Positions 1 through 11,426 of a stretch of DNA of 64,000 nucleotides are shown here, piece after piece. The DNA is taken from assembly GCA_028571685.1 (NCBI GenBank), contig CM053162.1:8746001-8810000 (forward strand). The letters run 5' to 3'. Numbering within the stretch: the stretch's first letter is position 1; the number at the start of each line of letters is the position of its first letter. The position numbers and the translations under genes were made by a program. The notes below the pieces were generated by a model. It did no database searches and was not told the DNA's origin. It saw only the letters and a program-made list of their open reading frames with translations. The stretch comes from Heterohyrax brucei. Its lineage: Eukaryota; Chordata; Mammalia; Hyracoidea; Procaviidae.

Positions 1-1477
1 AATACTCATGATCATTAGCTATTAGAAAAATCTGAAACAAAACTACAGTGAGATACCATTTCACCCCAACAAGTTGGCCAAAATCCAAAAAACCCACAAA
101 ACAACAAATGCTGGAGAGGCTATGGAGAGATTGTAAGTCTCCTACACTGCTAGTGGGATTGCAAAATGTTACAACTGCTTTGGAAAGCAATTTGGAATTT
201 CCTTAAAAAGCTGGAAATAGATATATCATTTGATCCTGTAATCCCACTGCTTAGAATTTTTCCTACAGAAACAAAAGCTGTCACACAAACCGATACATGC
301 ACATGAACGTTCATTGCAGCACAGTCCACAGTAGCTAAAAGATAGAATCAACCTAGGTACCCATCAACAGATGAATGGATAAGCAAGGGGACACCTTGCA
401 ACGATAAAGAACAATGATGATTTTAAGAAGTATCTCATAACCTGGTTTCAACTGGAAGACATTAGGATGAGTGAAATTGGTCAGTGGCAAAAGCACAAAT
501 ATTGTATGAGGTCCCTGCTCCAATGACATAAATACAGACTTATGTGGAGAAGAAAAGACTCTTTGACACCTATAAGGGTGAGGAAAGAGGGAGAGGGTTG
601 ATCATGGATTGAATTGTTGATAGGAATTTGGTTAGGTGCAAGCAGTGACAGCAGCCAGTTTAAAGTAGATCAATTTAACTGGATTTTGCCATAAACTGAA
701 AGCTTTTCTTATCTCAACCCAATATTGCAAGGATAGAGTAGCAGGGGTAGAGGTCTGCAGACAACACTTTTGGTCATGGAGGCCAATTAGTACAACTAGT
801 CTATTACTAAGAAAGTCTTCTGCACCCCATATTGGTGGGTGGCATCTGGGTTCTTTAAACCTAGTAAGCTGTTATCCAAGGTACACCAAATGGCCCCAAC
901 ACATGTGGAACAGATGATCACTGAGAACAAAGAACACAAGGAATAAAGAACCCAGGAGACAGAAGGACCTGTGCAAGTGGGAAACTGTTCAACATGTGAC
1001 CAGTAGAACCAGATGGTGCCCAGCCACCACCAAAGACAACCATGATGGTGCACCCAATGTTTAGTCCCTATGGCAACACAGAAAAAGAAGGACAAAAAGA
1101 CCACAGTTGATGATCCAACAGCCTGAGGGTTCCCCTGGGAGCATGACCCCTACATCTATTGCTGTCCCTGACCAGAAAACACTACTGTGGTCCATTCTTC
1201 AGACTAGAATGGACTGGATTCAGGGACAAGGCGTGACCATATCGTATGTGTACTTTATGGTTCTATGCATTTATAGAAGGCTGTCCTACTGGTCGGGAGA
1301 GGAAAAGGGTGGAAATGAGGGAATAAGAGCTTGTTAAGAGGATACTGGAAGCATAGAATGACAAGGGGTGTACTGTCAGTGAGCAAGGAGAGCAGAAACA
1401 GCTGCAGATAGGCAGGCATGCAAAATTGATTCAGATTTTATATGTTCACTTAACTACAATTTAAAAAAAGGAAAAAA
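1..1477 (+). mobile_element. L1 LINE, 3' end (ORF2 C-terminus and 3' UTR)
   Basis: This is the tail of an L1 that enters from the left edge. Bases 1-560 match the C-terminal ORF2 region seen again at 38.2-38.8 kb and 42.8-43.4 kb: the 'catgatcattagctatta' block, then the 'gataaagaacaatgatga' block near 404. Bases 560-1450 are the 3' UTR shared by every L1 of this lineage in the window, including the 'agatggtgcccagccaccac' type motif near 1011. It closes with an A-rich tail at 1451-1477. No usable reading frame remains; short ORFs on either strand here are chance. Subfamily cannot be named without a library search. Confidence 0.9.
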
Positions 1478-2180
1478 TATTTCAACTTTTTCATCTTTGG
1501 TTTTAGTGGTTGGTGCAGAAATTTCAATAATAGCCTTTCTTGTATATCATCCTATCACTGATAGCTTTGTACTTCAGGACAGATCTTGAAATTTTCTTTG
1601 TGATGATGAATGCACATCATTCCTCTTCAAGTTTTCATTTCTGGCAGAGTAGACCATATGATTGTCAGATTCAAAATAACAATACCTGTCATTTCAGCTC
1701 CCTGAAGCCTAGGATATCAATGTTCATGCGTTCCATTTCATTTTAGACAATTTCCAGTTTTCCAAAGTTCATACTTATTACATTCCATGTTCCAATTATT
1801 AATGGGTATCTGCAGCTGTTTCTTCTCATTATGAGTTGTGCCACATCAACAAATGAGCACCCCATTTAGTCCATTACATCATTAACGTTGACTCTACTTT
1901 AAGGAAGCAGCTATTTCCCAGTCATCTTCTGAGTGCCTTCCAGCCTGGGGGGGGACCATTTTCCAGCACCACATCTGGCAACGTTCTGCTGCTATTCATA
2001 GAGTTTTCGCTGTCTAATTCTTTTCAGAAGTAGACAGTTGGCTCCTTTTCCTAGTCTGTCTTAATATGAGAGCTCAGCTGAAACCTTTCCACCATGGGTG
2101 ACCCTTTGCTACCTTAATATCAGTGGAATAGCTTCCAGTATGACTGCAACAAGCCAGCTTCCTTTGACAGAGACGTGGAG
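1478..2180 (-). mobile_element. RTE-clade LINE, 5' part, inverted
   Basis: Read on the minus strand, this matches the 5' end and start of the endonuclease domain of the longer RTE copies at 17.8-20.9 kb and 47.8-50.8 kb. The shared block near 1705-1735 reads on the minus strand as a peptide of the type MN-IDILG, the start of the RTE apurinic-like endonuclease. It lacks the reverse transcriptase part. RTE elements are normally truncated at the 5' end, so a copy keeping only its 5' part has been broken later or cut by the neighbouring L1 that ends at its left edge. No intact frame. Confidence 0.8.
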
Positions 2181-2200
2181 ACTGCTCATCCTACATTTAC

Positions 2201-2257
2201 TCAGTCTTCCTCGTCTGCTCCCCCTCCCTTTAGTCAGTCTTCCTCGCCTGCTCCCTT
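2201..2257. repeat. Short tandem duplication, period 33 bp
   Basis: The block 'tcagtcttcctcg' occurs at 2201 and again at 2234, followed in both cases by 'ctgctccc'. The second unit is partial. It is a pyrimidine-rich local duplication with no coding sense. Confidence 0.8.
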
Positions 2258-2261
2258 AGGA

Positions 2262-2345
2262 ACATTTATTGAGATAATACTAGCTAATATTCACAGAAAA
2301 CCTGCTATGTGCTGTGTACTGTCTTTAGCACTGTATATGCCATTT
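2262..2345 (-). repeat. MIR-like ancient SINE fragment
   Basis: The stretch with 'catttattgag', 'ctatgtgctgtgtactgt' and 'agcactgtatatgcc' has the look of the 3' part of a mammalian-wide MIR element in reverse orientation. It is short and diverged, so the family assignment is tentative. Confidence 0.45.
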
Positions 2346-3010
2346 TTCCCCACTCTCTTATTTTTATTGTGGTGAAAATACACACAAGAAGACATACTGA
2401 TTCACCAGTTTTTACAGGTATAATTCACTGATACTGATTATACTCTCTACGTTGTACAGTCATTCTTGCTATCTTTTTATTCCACCACTATTAACATAAA
2501 CTTAATACTCCCTTAGCAAAAACTCCTTGTTTTCTCCTGCCTTCCACCCCCAGTGCCACTTGCAATCTTTGGTTTCTGTGTATTTACTTATTTCATATAA
2601 GTGAGATCACATAATCTTTGCTCTTCTGTGACTTATTTCACTCATCAAGATGTTTTCAAGGTTAATCCATATTGTGACAGGCTTTAAGACTTCATTTCTT
2701 TTTATGGCTCAGGAGTATTATGTTGTGTGCATATTTCACATTGTGTTTTATCCATTCATTTGTTAATGGACATTTCAATTGTTTCCAAAATCTGACTTGT
2801 GCAAAGTGCTGTCATGAACTTTGTTGCACATGTTTCTGTTTGTGTTCCTGCCTCCACTTGTTTTAGATATATACTTGAGATTGTGATTGTTGGGTCATGT
2901 GGTAGTCGTTTTTCAACACTTTGAGCAACTGCTAAATTGCTTTCAACAGCTGTACTATTTTACATTCCCACTAGCAACAGATGAGGATTCTAGTTTCCCT
3001 ACAACCATGC

Positions 3011-3534
3011 TGTTATGTATTGAATTGTGTCCCACAAAATACCTGTCAACTTGGCTAGCTCATGATTCCCAGTATAGTGTTATTGTCCACCATTTTGTCA
3101 TCTGAAGTGATTTTTCCTATATGTTGTAAATCCTATTTCTGTGATGTTGATAAGATAGGATTAGGGGAAGTCTCAATTAATGAGGCAGGACTCAATTTAC
3201 AAGATTAGATTGACTCTTAAGCCAATCTCTTTTGAGATATGGAAGAGAGAAACCAACAGAGAATCACAGGGACCTCATGACACCAAGAAAGTAGCTGCAG
3301 GAGGAGAGCTTATCTTTTGGATATCAGGTACCTGTACCTGACAAGTTCTTGGACCAGGAGAAGATATATAATAAGGTCCTTCTCCCAGAGCATGTAGACA
3401 GAAAAAGTGTTCCCCTGGAACTGATTCTGTATGTTGGAACTATTAGCCTACTAGACTGTGAGATAATAAACATCTATTTTTGAAGCCATTCATTTGGGGT
3501 ATTTCTGTTACAACCTTGCTAGATAACCAAGACA
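3011..3534 (+). mobile_element. Solo LTR, 524 bp, MaLR/ERV-L-like
   Basis: The element starts TGTTATG and ends AAGACA, giving the TG...CA ends typical of retroviral LTRs. It aligns along its length with the LTRs at 34225-34748 and 43930-45675, and has the same length as both. An AATAAA polyadenylation signal lies at 3465-3470, close to the 3' end as expected for the R region. No internal retroviral sequence adjoins it, so it is a solo LTR fossil sitting in the old minus-strand L1. A clear target duplication is not seen. The family name is inferred from general LTR layout, not from a library. Confidence 0.75.
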
Positions 3535-4162
3535 TTTGTCAATGCCTATTGTTTTACTTTTTATAATTGGCATTCTCAGGTGGCCAAGATATCTCATTGT
3601 GGTTTTCACTTGCATATCTCTGATGGCTAATGACTTTGAGCATCTTTTCATGTACTTCTTTGCTATTTGAATATCTTCTTTGGTGAAAGGTTGATTCAAG
3701 TACTTTTCTCATGTTTTGATTAGATTGTCTTTTTGTCATCAAGTTGTAGAAATTTCTTATATATTTGGATATTAAACATTTAGTAGATATTTTGGTTCCC
3801 TCAAATTTTCTCCCAATCAGTATTTTTAAAAATTTTTTTATAAAGTTTTCATCAAAAATATTTAATTTGGGGGAGTCAAGATGGCAGAATAAATGCATGT
3901 CTCCCTAAATCCCTCTGGAAACCAAGACCTGAAATGATAATTAAACAGAACCTTCTGAACACCTAGTGAGTCCTAGGATGCATCACAGGGCTGTTAATTT
4001 GGACTTCGTACTAATGAACACAAAACCTTTTCTCCTTCACTGACCCCAGTCTCAGGAAGCACAGGCTTGCATAGACCGAAGCAGATCTCCCAGCCTATAT
4101 TGACCCATGTGAAGCCTAAAATGCAAGAAATATTGGAGAAGACAGTAATCCAGAAGTCAACC

Positions 4163-5061
4163 ATGGCATCAGAAGGCCCTCAAAAGAAGCCACCTCAGAA
4201 CTTCCCAGATGAAGAAGCTTTTCTGAAACTATCAGAAGGTGAATACAAAAGGATTATACATAGAACCCTCCTAGACCTTATACAAAATGCAACAGAGCAA
4301 AACAAAAAATTAATCAAGCTGTTCGATCTGATGGAACATCAGTACTTGAAAATTCAACAGATGAAGAACAATATCAAAGACATAGAAACTTCAATTCAAA
4401 GCCAAGAAAATAGAATGGAAAAAATGGAAAAGAGAATTTCTGATTTGGAAGAGACAGCCACTGACTCCAGCATCTATGAGGAGAAATCAGAAGAAAGAAA
4501 CAAGAAAAATGAAGAAGCCTTAAGAAGAATGTGGGACTCTATTAAGAGGAACAATCTAAGATTAACTGGAGTTCCTGAACAGGGCAAGACACCTGAGAAC
4601 ACAGAGAGTATTGTTGCTGAGCTGAAAACTTCCCAGAAATTATGAAAGAAGAGAATATAGATATCCAAGATACATATCCAAGAGCATTCAGTATAGATCT
4701 CAATAGAAAGACTCCAAGACATATTATAATCAAGCTTAACAAAGTGAAACATAAGCAGAAACTCTTAAAGGCAGCAAAACTCAAAGCAAAGCTAACATTC
4801 AGAGGGAAACCCTGTAGGCCTTCGTTGGATTTCTCAGCAGAAACCAAGCTGATGTGGAGATAGTGGCATGACACATTCAAGGCCTTGAAGGAGAAGAACT
4901 TCCAACCAAGAATTATATATCCTACAAAACTCTCTTTCAAAGATGAAAATGAAATGAAGACATTCACAGATAAACCAAAACTCAGAGACTTGGTAAAACC
5001 CAAACCAAAGCTACGAGAAATACTGAAAGAATCTCTTGGCCTGGAAGAACAAAACTGCTAA
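4163..5061 (+). pseudogene. L1 ORF1 (RNA-binding chaperone), broken
   Basis: ORF1p is the trimeric L1 RNA-binding protein. The frame starts at MASEGPQKK, runs through a coiled-coil stretch rich in E, K and Q with an NRMEKMEKRISDLEE motif, and reaches an RRM-like region (WDSIKRNNLRLTGVPE). Around 4625 a 7-base deletion relative to the sister copy at 33.5 kb shifts the frame; the continuation (MKEENIDIQDTYPRAFSIDL...) is in another frame from 4642. A TAG at 4861 replaces a CAG found in related copies. The C-terminal domain then follows to LEEQNC and a stop at 5061. It cannot make a full protein. Confidence 0.9.
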
Positions 5062-5500
5062 CTTTGTATTTTAGAAGGACACATTATCCAGAATCCTACT
5101 CAGTTAGGGAAGGCTCCAAACACAGTCAAAGGTATAGTAGTGAAAGAAATGATCTAGTGATCATATCGTGTAAACTATGATATCATCATATTAAAAGGAG
5201 GGATCTACTACAGTTGTTATAGTCCTTCCAGTTGGAGAGGAAGTTGACAAGACTGGTAACAATCAAAATTGGGTTTATATATAGTTTATTAAGCGGGATC
5301 ATAGGGGCAGCCGTAAAGCACAATAAATAAGCAATATACGCCATGATGGCCGACCACATCAAGAGATGTAATACAGGAGTCTCAACAACCACAAAACCAA
5401 TCCTGAAAAAGGGGAAAAATCAACTTACAAAGAAGATGGTCGCAGAACAGATTATAAGAGCAACAGAGAAAACATCAACACAAAAAATAAACAAATCACA

Positions 5501-8500
5501 ATGGGAACACTGAACAAATACCTATCAATAATTACATTGAATGTGAATGGACTGAAAGCTCCAGTAGAGAGACATTGAGTGACATCTTGGATCAAAAGAC
5601 ATAACCCATCTATCTGTTGCCTACAAGAAACTTGTCTTAGACTTAAAGATATGAACAAACTGAAATCAAAGGATGGAAGAATATATACCAAGCTAACAAT
5701 GAACAAAGAAGAGCAGGTGTGCGATTTTAATCTCAGATAAAATAGATTTTAATGTAAAATCCACCATAGTGGATAAGGATGGACACTATTTATTGCTGAA
5801 AGGTTCAATACACAAGCAGGACTTAACAATATTCAGTATTTATGCACCTAATATTAGAACACCTAAATACATCAAAGAAACACTGACTACACTCAACAAT
5901 GAGATAGATCACTCCACAAAAATAGTAGGAAACTTCAACACTCCACTCTCAATATTGGATGGATCATCTAGAAAAAAGCTCCATAAAGACACAGAAGACC
6001 TTATTGCCGCAATTAACCAACTAGACCTCATCGATATATACAGACCTTTCTATCTATCCGTGGACAACTACACCGTCTTCTCTAGGGCACTTAGAACATT
6101 CTCCAGAATGGACCATGTGTTAGGACATAAAGCAATTCTCATCAAAATCCATACCATTGAATTACTGCAAAACATCTTCTCAGATCATAAAGCTGTAAAA
6201 GTCAAAATCAATAGCAGAAAAAACACAGACAGAAAGTGGAACTCATAGAAAATGAACAACGCCTTGCTCAAAAAACCATGGGTTATAGAAGAAATCAAGG
6301 ATGAAATAAAGAAATTTATGGATTCCAATGATAACGAAAACACTTCCTACCAGAACCTACGGCATATAGCCAAAGCAGTGCTCAGAGGTCAGTTTGTCTC
6401 CATGGAAGGAAGAAAGAAACCAAATCAAAGAACTGACGCTTCAGCTTGAACAAGTAGAGAGAGAACAACAAAGGAACCCTTTAGGCACTAGATGAAAACA
6501 GATCATAAATATCAGAGCAGAACTAAATGAATTAGAGAATAGAAGAACAATTGAAAAAATTGAAAAGACCCAAAGCTGGTTTTTTGAAAAGATCAACAAA
6601 AGTGACAAACCATTGGCTTAACTTACTAAAGAAAAACGGGAAAGGAACCAATAACCCAAATTAGATATGAGAGGAAAGTTGTCACAACAGATCCAGCAGA
6701 AATCAAAAACATCATAGCTGAGTACTATGAAAGACTGTATTCTAACAAATTTGAAAACTTAGAGAAAATGGACAAATTTCTTGATTCATATCACCTACCA
6801 AAATTATCACAAGGTGAAGCAGAACAGCTTAATAAACCCATTACAAAGGAAGAGATTGAAAACGTCATAAGAAAACTGCCAACCAAAAAAAGCCCGGGCC
6901 CAGATGGCTTCACTAGAGAATTCTACCAAGCTTTTAGAGAAGAGTTATCTCCAATACTATTGAGGCTATTTCATAGTATAGAAAGGGATGAAATACTCCC
7001 AAATTCATTCTATGAAGCCAGCATAACCCTGATACCAAAGCCAGGGAAAGACCCAACCAAAAAGGAGAACTGCAGAACTATATCACTCATGAATCTAGAT
7101 GCAAAAATCTTCGACAACATTCTTGCCAATAGAATACAACAACATATCCAAAAAATAATTCATCACAACCAAGTTGGATTCATACCAGGGATGCAAGGCT
7201 GGTTCAACATCAGAAAAAAGATTAATGTGATCAACCACATAAATACAACAAAAGACAAGAATCAGCTGATCTTGTCTATTGATGCAGAAAAGCCAAGGCC
7301 AAGCAGAAAAGGGATCGGATAAAGTCCAATACCCATTCATGCTAAAAACTCTCTGCAGATGATATGATTGTACATGCAGAGAATCCCAAAGAATCTATAA
7401 GAAAACTACTCAAACTGGTAGAAGAGTTCAGCAAAGTCTCAGGATACAAGATAAACATAAATAACTAAGTAGGATTCCTTTATACCAACAACGAGATTAT
7501 TAATGGAGAAATTACCATGTCAATACCATTTACCATAGCCCCTTAGAAGATAAAGCACTTAGGAATAAATCTAACCAGAGAAATAGCAGAACTTTACAAA
7601 GAGAACTACAAACTGTGACTACAAGAAACTAAGAGAGAGTTACAGAAATGAAGAGGAGAAACCTACCTTGCTCATGGATAGGAAGACTTAACGTGATGAA
7701 AATGTCTATTTTACCCAAAGCAATCTACTTATATAATGCATTCCCAGTACAAGTTCCAGTGACATTTTTTAATGAGATGGAGGAACAAATTACCAACTTT
7801 GTCTGGAAAGGGAAGAAGCCTGGATAAGTAAAGCATTACTAAAGAAGAACCACACACTGGGAGGCCACTCATTACCCAACATTAGAACCTATGACACTGC
7901 CACAGTAGTCAAAACAGCCTGGTACTGGTACAAAAACAGACAAATCAGTGGAACAGAATCAAGACTCCAGAGATGACATCATCTGCCTATGAACAGTTGA
8001 TATTCAACAAAGGCCTTAACACATTAACTGGGGTAAAAACAATCTCTTCAACAAATGCTGCTGGCAAAATTGGATATCCATCTGCACTAAATTAAAACAA
8101 GACTCATATATTACACCTTATACAAAGACCAACTCAAAATGGATAAAAGACATAAATATCAAATCTAAAATGATAAAGCTTATACGAGCAAAAGCAGGAA
8201 GAGCAACAGAAGGTTTAACACACAACATAGACAGACTTCAAACTGTCAAACAAACCACAATCATCAGAAGAGAAAATAGATAAATGGAAACTACTAAGAA
8301 TCAATCACATTTGCTCATCCAAAGACTTTATTAATAGAATTCAAAGGCCACTTACAGAACGGGAAAAAATATTTGGCAACTCTATGTCAGACCGATGCTT
8401 GATCTCCATAATCTATAAGGTACTACGAAATATCAATAAGAAAAAGATAAACCATCCAATTAAGTGATGGGCAAGTGAATTTGACAGACACTTCTCCAAA

Positions 8501-8649
8501 GAGGAGATCCAGGCAGCCAAAAAACACATGCGGACATGCTCATGATCATTAGCTATTAAAGAAATTCAAATCAAAACGACAGTGAGCTACCATCTTACCC
8601 CGACAAGGTTGGTCATGATCCAAAAAACGCCAAACAACAAGTGCTGGAG
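5501..8649 (+). pseudogene. L1 ORF2 (endonuclease-reverse transcriptase), broken and internally deleted
   Basis: ORF2p nicks target DNA and copies L1 RNA. The start is ATG at 5501. Endonuclease sequence is clear at 5769-6248 (NFNTPLSILDGSS and FSDHKAVKVKINSR), and the N-terminal reverse transcriptase part at 6768-7322 ([31 protein letters not shown]). Just after the 'cccattcatgctaaaaa' block near 7350 the sequence jumps to the DD-motif region, so roughly 250 bp of the polymerase palm is missing compared with the copy at 36.8-37.0 kb. Several frameshifts and stops are present. The C-terminal part reaches about 8649 and is cut there. Confidence 0.9.
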
Positions 8650-9529
8650 AGGTCACTCTGTGTCTCCGAGTCCAATCTATTCCTGTCCAAAGAGTTGACT
8701 TCCATTATGATTTATGGACAGGGGCAGCTTCAGAGCCAGAGGCCATTCTCCCAAGGAACTCCAAGGCCCCCAGAACATCAATTGTGGTCTTTTAGTGGAG
8801 ATCTCAGGGTGCGCCCCTTTTTATTCTTGTGTTGACAGTGATACTCAACTTTGTGAACTCCATCATGGCTGTCACTGGTGGTGGCTGGGCACCATCCGGT
8901 TCTTCCAGTCATAAGTTGATGTAGTCACCCACTCACATGGGTCTCTCTGTCTTCTGGGTTCTCTTTCCCTCATGTCGTTTCCGCCCTTGGTGATCATATG
9001 TTTGTGGTGAGTTGATACCATTTGCTGTACCCTCAGATGGCAGCTTGACAGCTTTTAAGACCCCAGACGCCACTCACCGATGTGCAATGCAGGAGGCTCT
9101 CTTAGCAAAATGCTAGTTGTGCCAATTAGCCTGGATTTCCCCTGAGGGCATGGTCCCTAGCCCAAAGCCCCAGGTACTCTGTCCTTGCAATATTGGGTTA
9201 AGATGGGAGGACTAATCATGTTATGCTGAAGTCCAGTGAATATTGATCTTCTAATGTGTGCTGTCACAGATTTCACAACCAAATTTCTATAAACTGTCTA
9301 AACTAAACCCTCCCCCCTTGCCCTCCCTCCCTCTCCACCCTTGCAGTCATCAAAGAATCTTTTCTTCTATGCATGAATCTGTTTTTAAGTTTTATCGTAG
9401 GGGTCTCATTCAATATTTGTCCTTTTGTTGCCAACCACTTTCACTCAGCATAGTGTCATCCAATTGAAACCAGGTTATGAAATGTTTCCTAAAATCATCA
9501 TTGTCCTTTATCATTGGAGAAGAGGATGT

Positions 9530-10105
9530 AGTTGTCTGCTGATGGATAGAAAGTTCTGTATACGCCAATGATGTCTAGTTTGTTAATTGTGGCAGTAAGG
9601 TCTTCTGTGTCTTTTTTGAGATTTTTCTAGATGACCTATTCAATATTGAAGGTGGAGTGTTGAAGTCTTCCACTATTATTGTAGAGTCATCTATCTCCTT
9701 TTTGAATGTAGTTAGTGTTTCTTCGATGTATTTAGGTGCTCTAATATTAGGTGCATAAATATTTAATACTGTGAAGTCCTACTTGTGTATTGAACCTTTC
9801 AGCAATAAATAGTGTCCATCCTTGTCCACGATGGTGGATTTTACATTAAAATCTATTTTATCTGAGATTAGAATCGCACACCTGCTCTTCTTTGTTCATT
9901 GTTAGCTTGGTATATATTCTTCCATCCTTTGATTTTCAGTTTATTCATATCTTTAAATCTAAGGTGAGTTTCTTACAGGCAACATATGGATGGGTCGTGT
10001 CTTTGGATCCAAGAAGTGACTCGTGTCTCTTTACTGGGGTATTCAATCCATTCACATTCAATGTATTATTTATGGGTATGTGTTTAGTGCTGTTAATGTA
10101 ATGTT
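9530..10105 (-). pseudogene. L1 ORF2 endonuclease remnant, minus strand
   Basis: On the minus strand this encodes the N-terminal endonuclease of ORF2p in several frames, matching the minus-strand copy at 28491-29009. The expected start codon position near 10100 does not read ATG. The remnant ends at the internal deletion junction near 9517 and has no reverse transcriptase. Confidence 0.8.
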
Positions 10106-10544
10106 TATTTTTGTGTTGATGTTTTCTCTGCTGTTCTTATTCATCTGTTCTGGGACATTTTTCTTTGTGAGTTGATTTTTCCCCTTTTCCAGGATCGGTT
10201 TTGTGGTTGTTGAGATTCCTGTATTATGTTTCTTGACTTGATATGTTGCTTCTTTGTTGTGCTTTGTGACTGCCCCTGTAATTCCCCTTAATAGTCTATG
10301 TTCGAACCCAATTTTAACTACTACAAGTCTTATTAACTTCCTCTAGATCTGGAAGGACTATAACAACTGTAGTACATCCCTCTTTTTAATATGATGACAT
10401 CATAGTTTTCATGATATGATCACTGGGTCATTTGTTTCACTAGTATAGCTTTGATTCAGTTTGAAGCCTTCCATAACTGAGTAGATTTCTGGGTGATGTG
10501 TCCTGTATTTGCTTCTAAAATATAAAGTTAGTGGTTTTGTTCTT

Positions 10545-11426
10545 CTAAGCCAAGAGATTCATTCAGTATTTCTTGTAGCTTTGGTTTGGTTTTTTACAAA
10601 GTCTCTGAGTTTCTGTTTATCTGCAAATGTCTTAATTTCATTTTCATATTTGAAAGACACTTTTGCAGGATATATAATTCCTGGTTGGAAGTTCTCCTTT
10701 AAGGCTTTGAATGTATCATGCCGCTGTCTCTGTGTCAGCATCATTTCTGCTGAGAAATCTGACAAAATCGTACAGAGTTTCCCTCTGAATGTTAGCTTTG
10801 CTTTGAGTCTTGCTGCCTTTAAGAGTTTCTGCTTGTGTTTCCTTTTGTTAAGCTTGATTATAACATGTCTTGGAGACTTTCTTTTGAGATCTACATTGAG
10901 TGGCATTCCATATGTATCTTGGATGTCTATATTCTCTTCATAATTTCTGGGAAGTTTTCTGTCAGCAGCTCAGCAACAATACTCTCTGTGTTCTCAGGTG
11001 TCACACCCTGTTCAGGAACTCGAATTAGCTGTAGGTTGTTCCTCTTAACAAAGTCCCACATGCTTCTTAATGCTTCTTCATTTTTCTTGTCTCTTTTTTC
11101 TGATTTTTCCTCTTAGATACTGGAGCCAGTAGCTTTTTCTTCCAGGTCAGAAAATTTCTTTTCCATTTTTTCCATTCTGTTTTCTTGACTTTGAATGGAA
11201 GATGCTATGTCTTTGATTTTGTTCTTGATCTGTTGGATTTCAGAGTACTGGTGTTCCATCAGATTGAACAGCTTGCTTAGTTTTTCATTTTGCTCTGCTG
11301 CATTTTGTATGAGGTCTAGAAGGGCTCTATATATAATCTTTTGTATTCTCCTTCTGATAGTTTCAGAAAAGCTTCTTTGTCTGGGAAGTTCTTTAGTTCA
11401 TTCTTTTGGGGGCCTTCTGAAGCCAT
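10545..11426 (-). pseudogene. L1 ORF1, minus strand, broken
   Basis: The reverse complement from the ATG at 11426 gives the same MASEG-type N-terminus, coiled coil and RRM region as the other ORF1 copies. The C-terminal third (10559-10906) is open and reads LNVDLKRKSPRHVIIKLN, KAARLKAKLTFRGKLC and KTFADKQKLRDFVKNQ, the conserved nucleic-acid-binding C-terminal domain. Upstream portions are in different frames, so the gene is dead. Apparent plus-strand ORFs across this stretch are shadows. Confidence 0.88.

Larger units (their letters stand above)
3868..8649 (+). mobile_element. L1 LINE, 5' end complete, 3' UTR missing
   Basis: The copy begins with the lineage's 5' terminus ('gggggagtcaagatggcag', 3867-3885) and has a short 5' UTR, ORF1 (4163-5061), an inter-ORF spacer and ORF2 (from 5501). 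It stops in the C-terminal ORF2 region at about 8649, where an L1 of opposite orientation begins with its 3' UTR. The 5' UTR (about 300 bp) is shorter than the roughly 1 kb of the copy at 32.0 kb. Losing the 3' end while keeping the 5' end is the reverse of normal L1 truncation, so a later rearrangement with the neighbouring inverted copy is likely. Confidence 0.9.

Noticed and set aside
796-1104. 102-codon minus-strand open stretch with hydrophobic segments
   Set aside because: It lies antisense to an L1 3' UTR, has no recognisable domain, and the same region of other L1 copies gives different chance frames.
9258-9467. Pyrimidine-rich block as a promoter or splice-site cluster
   Set aside because: It is the complement of the G-rich tract and neighbouring 3' UTR of a minus-strand L1.
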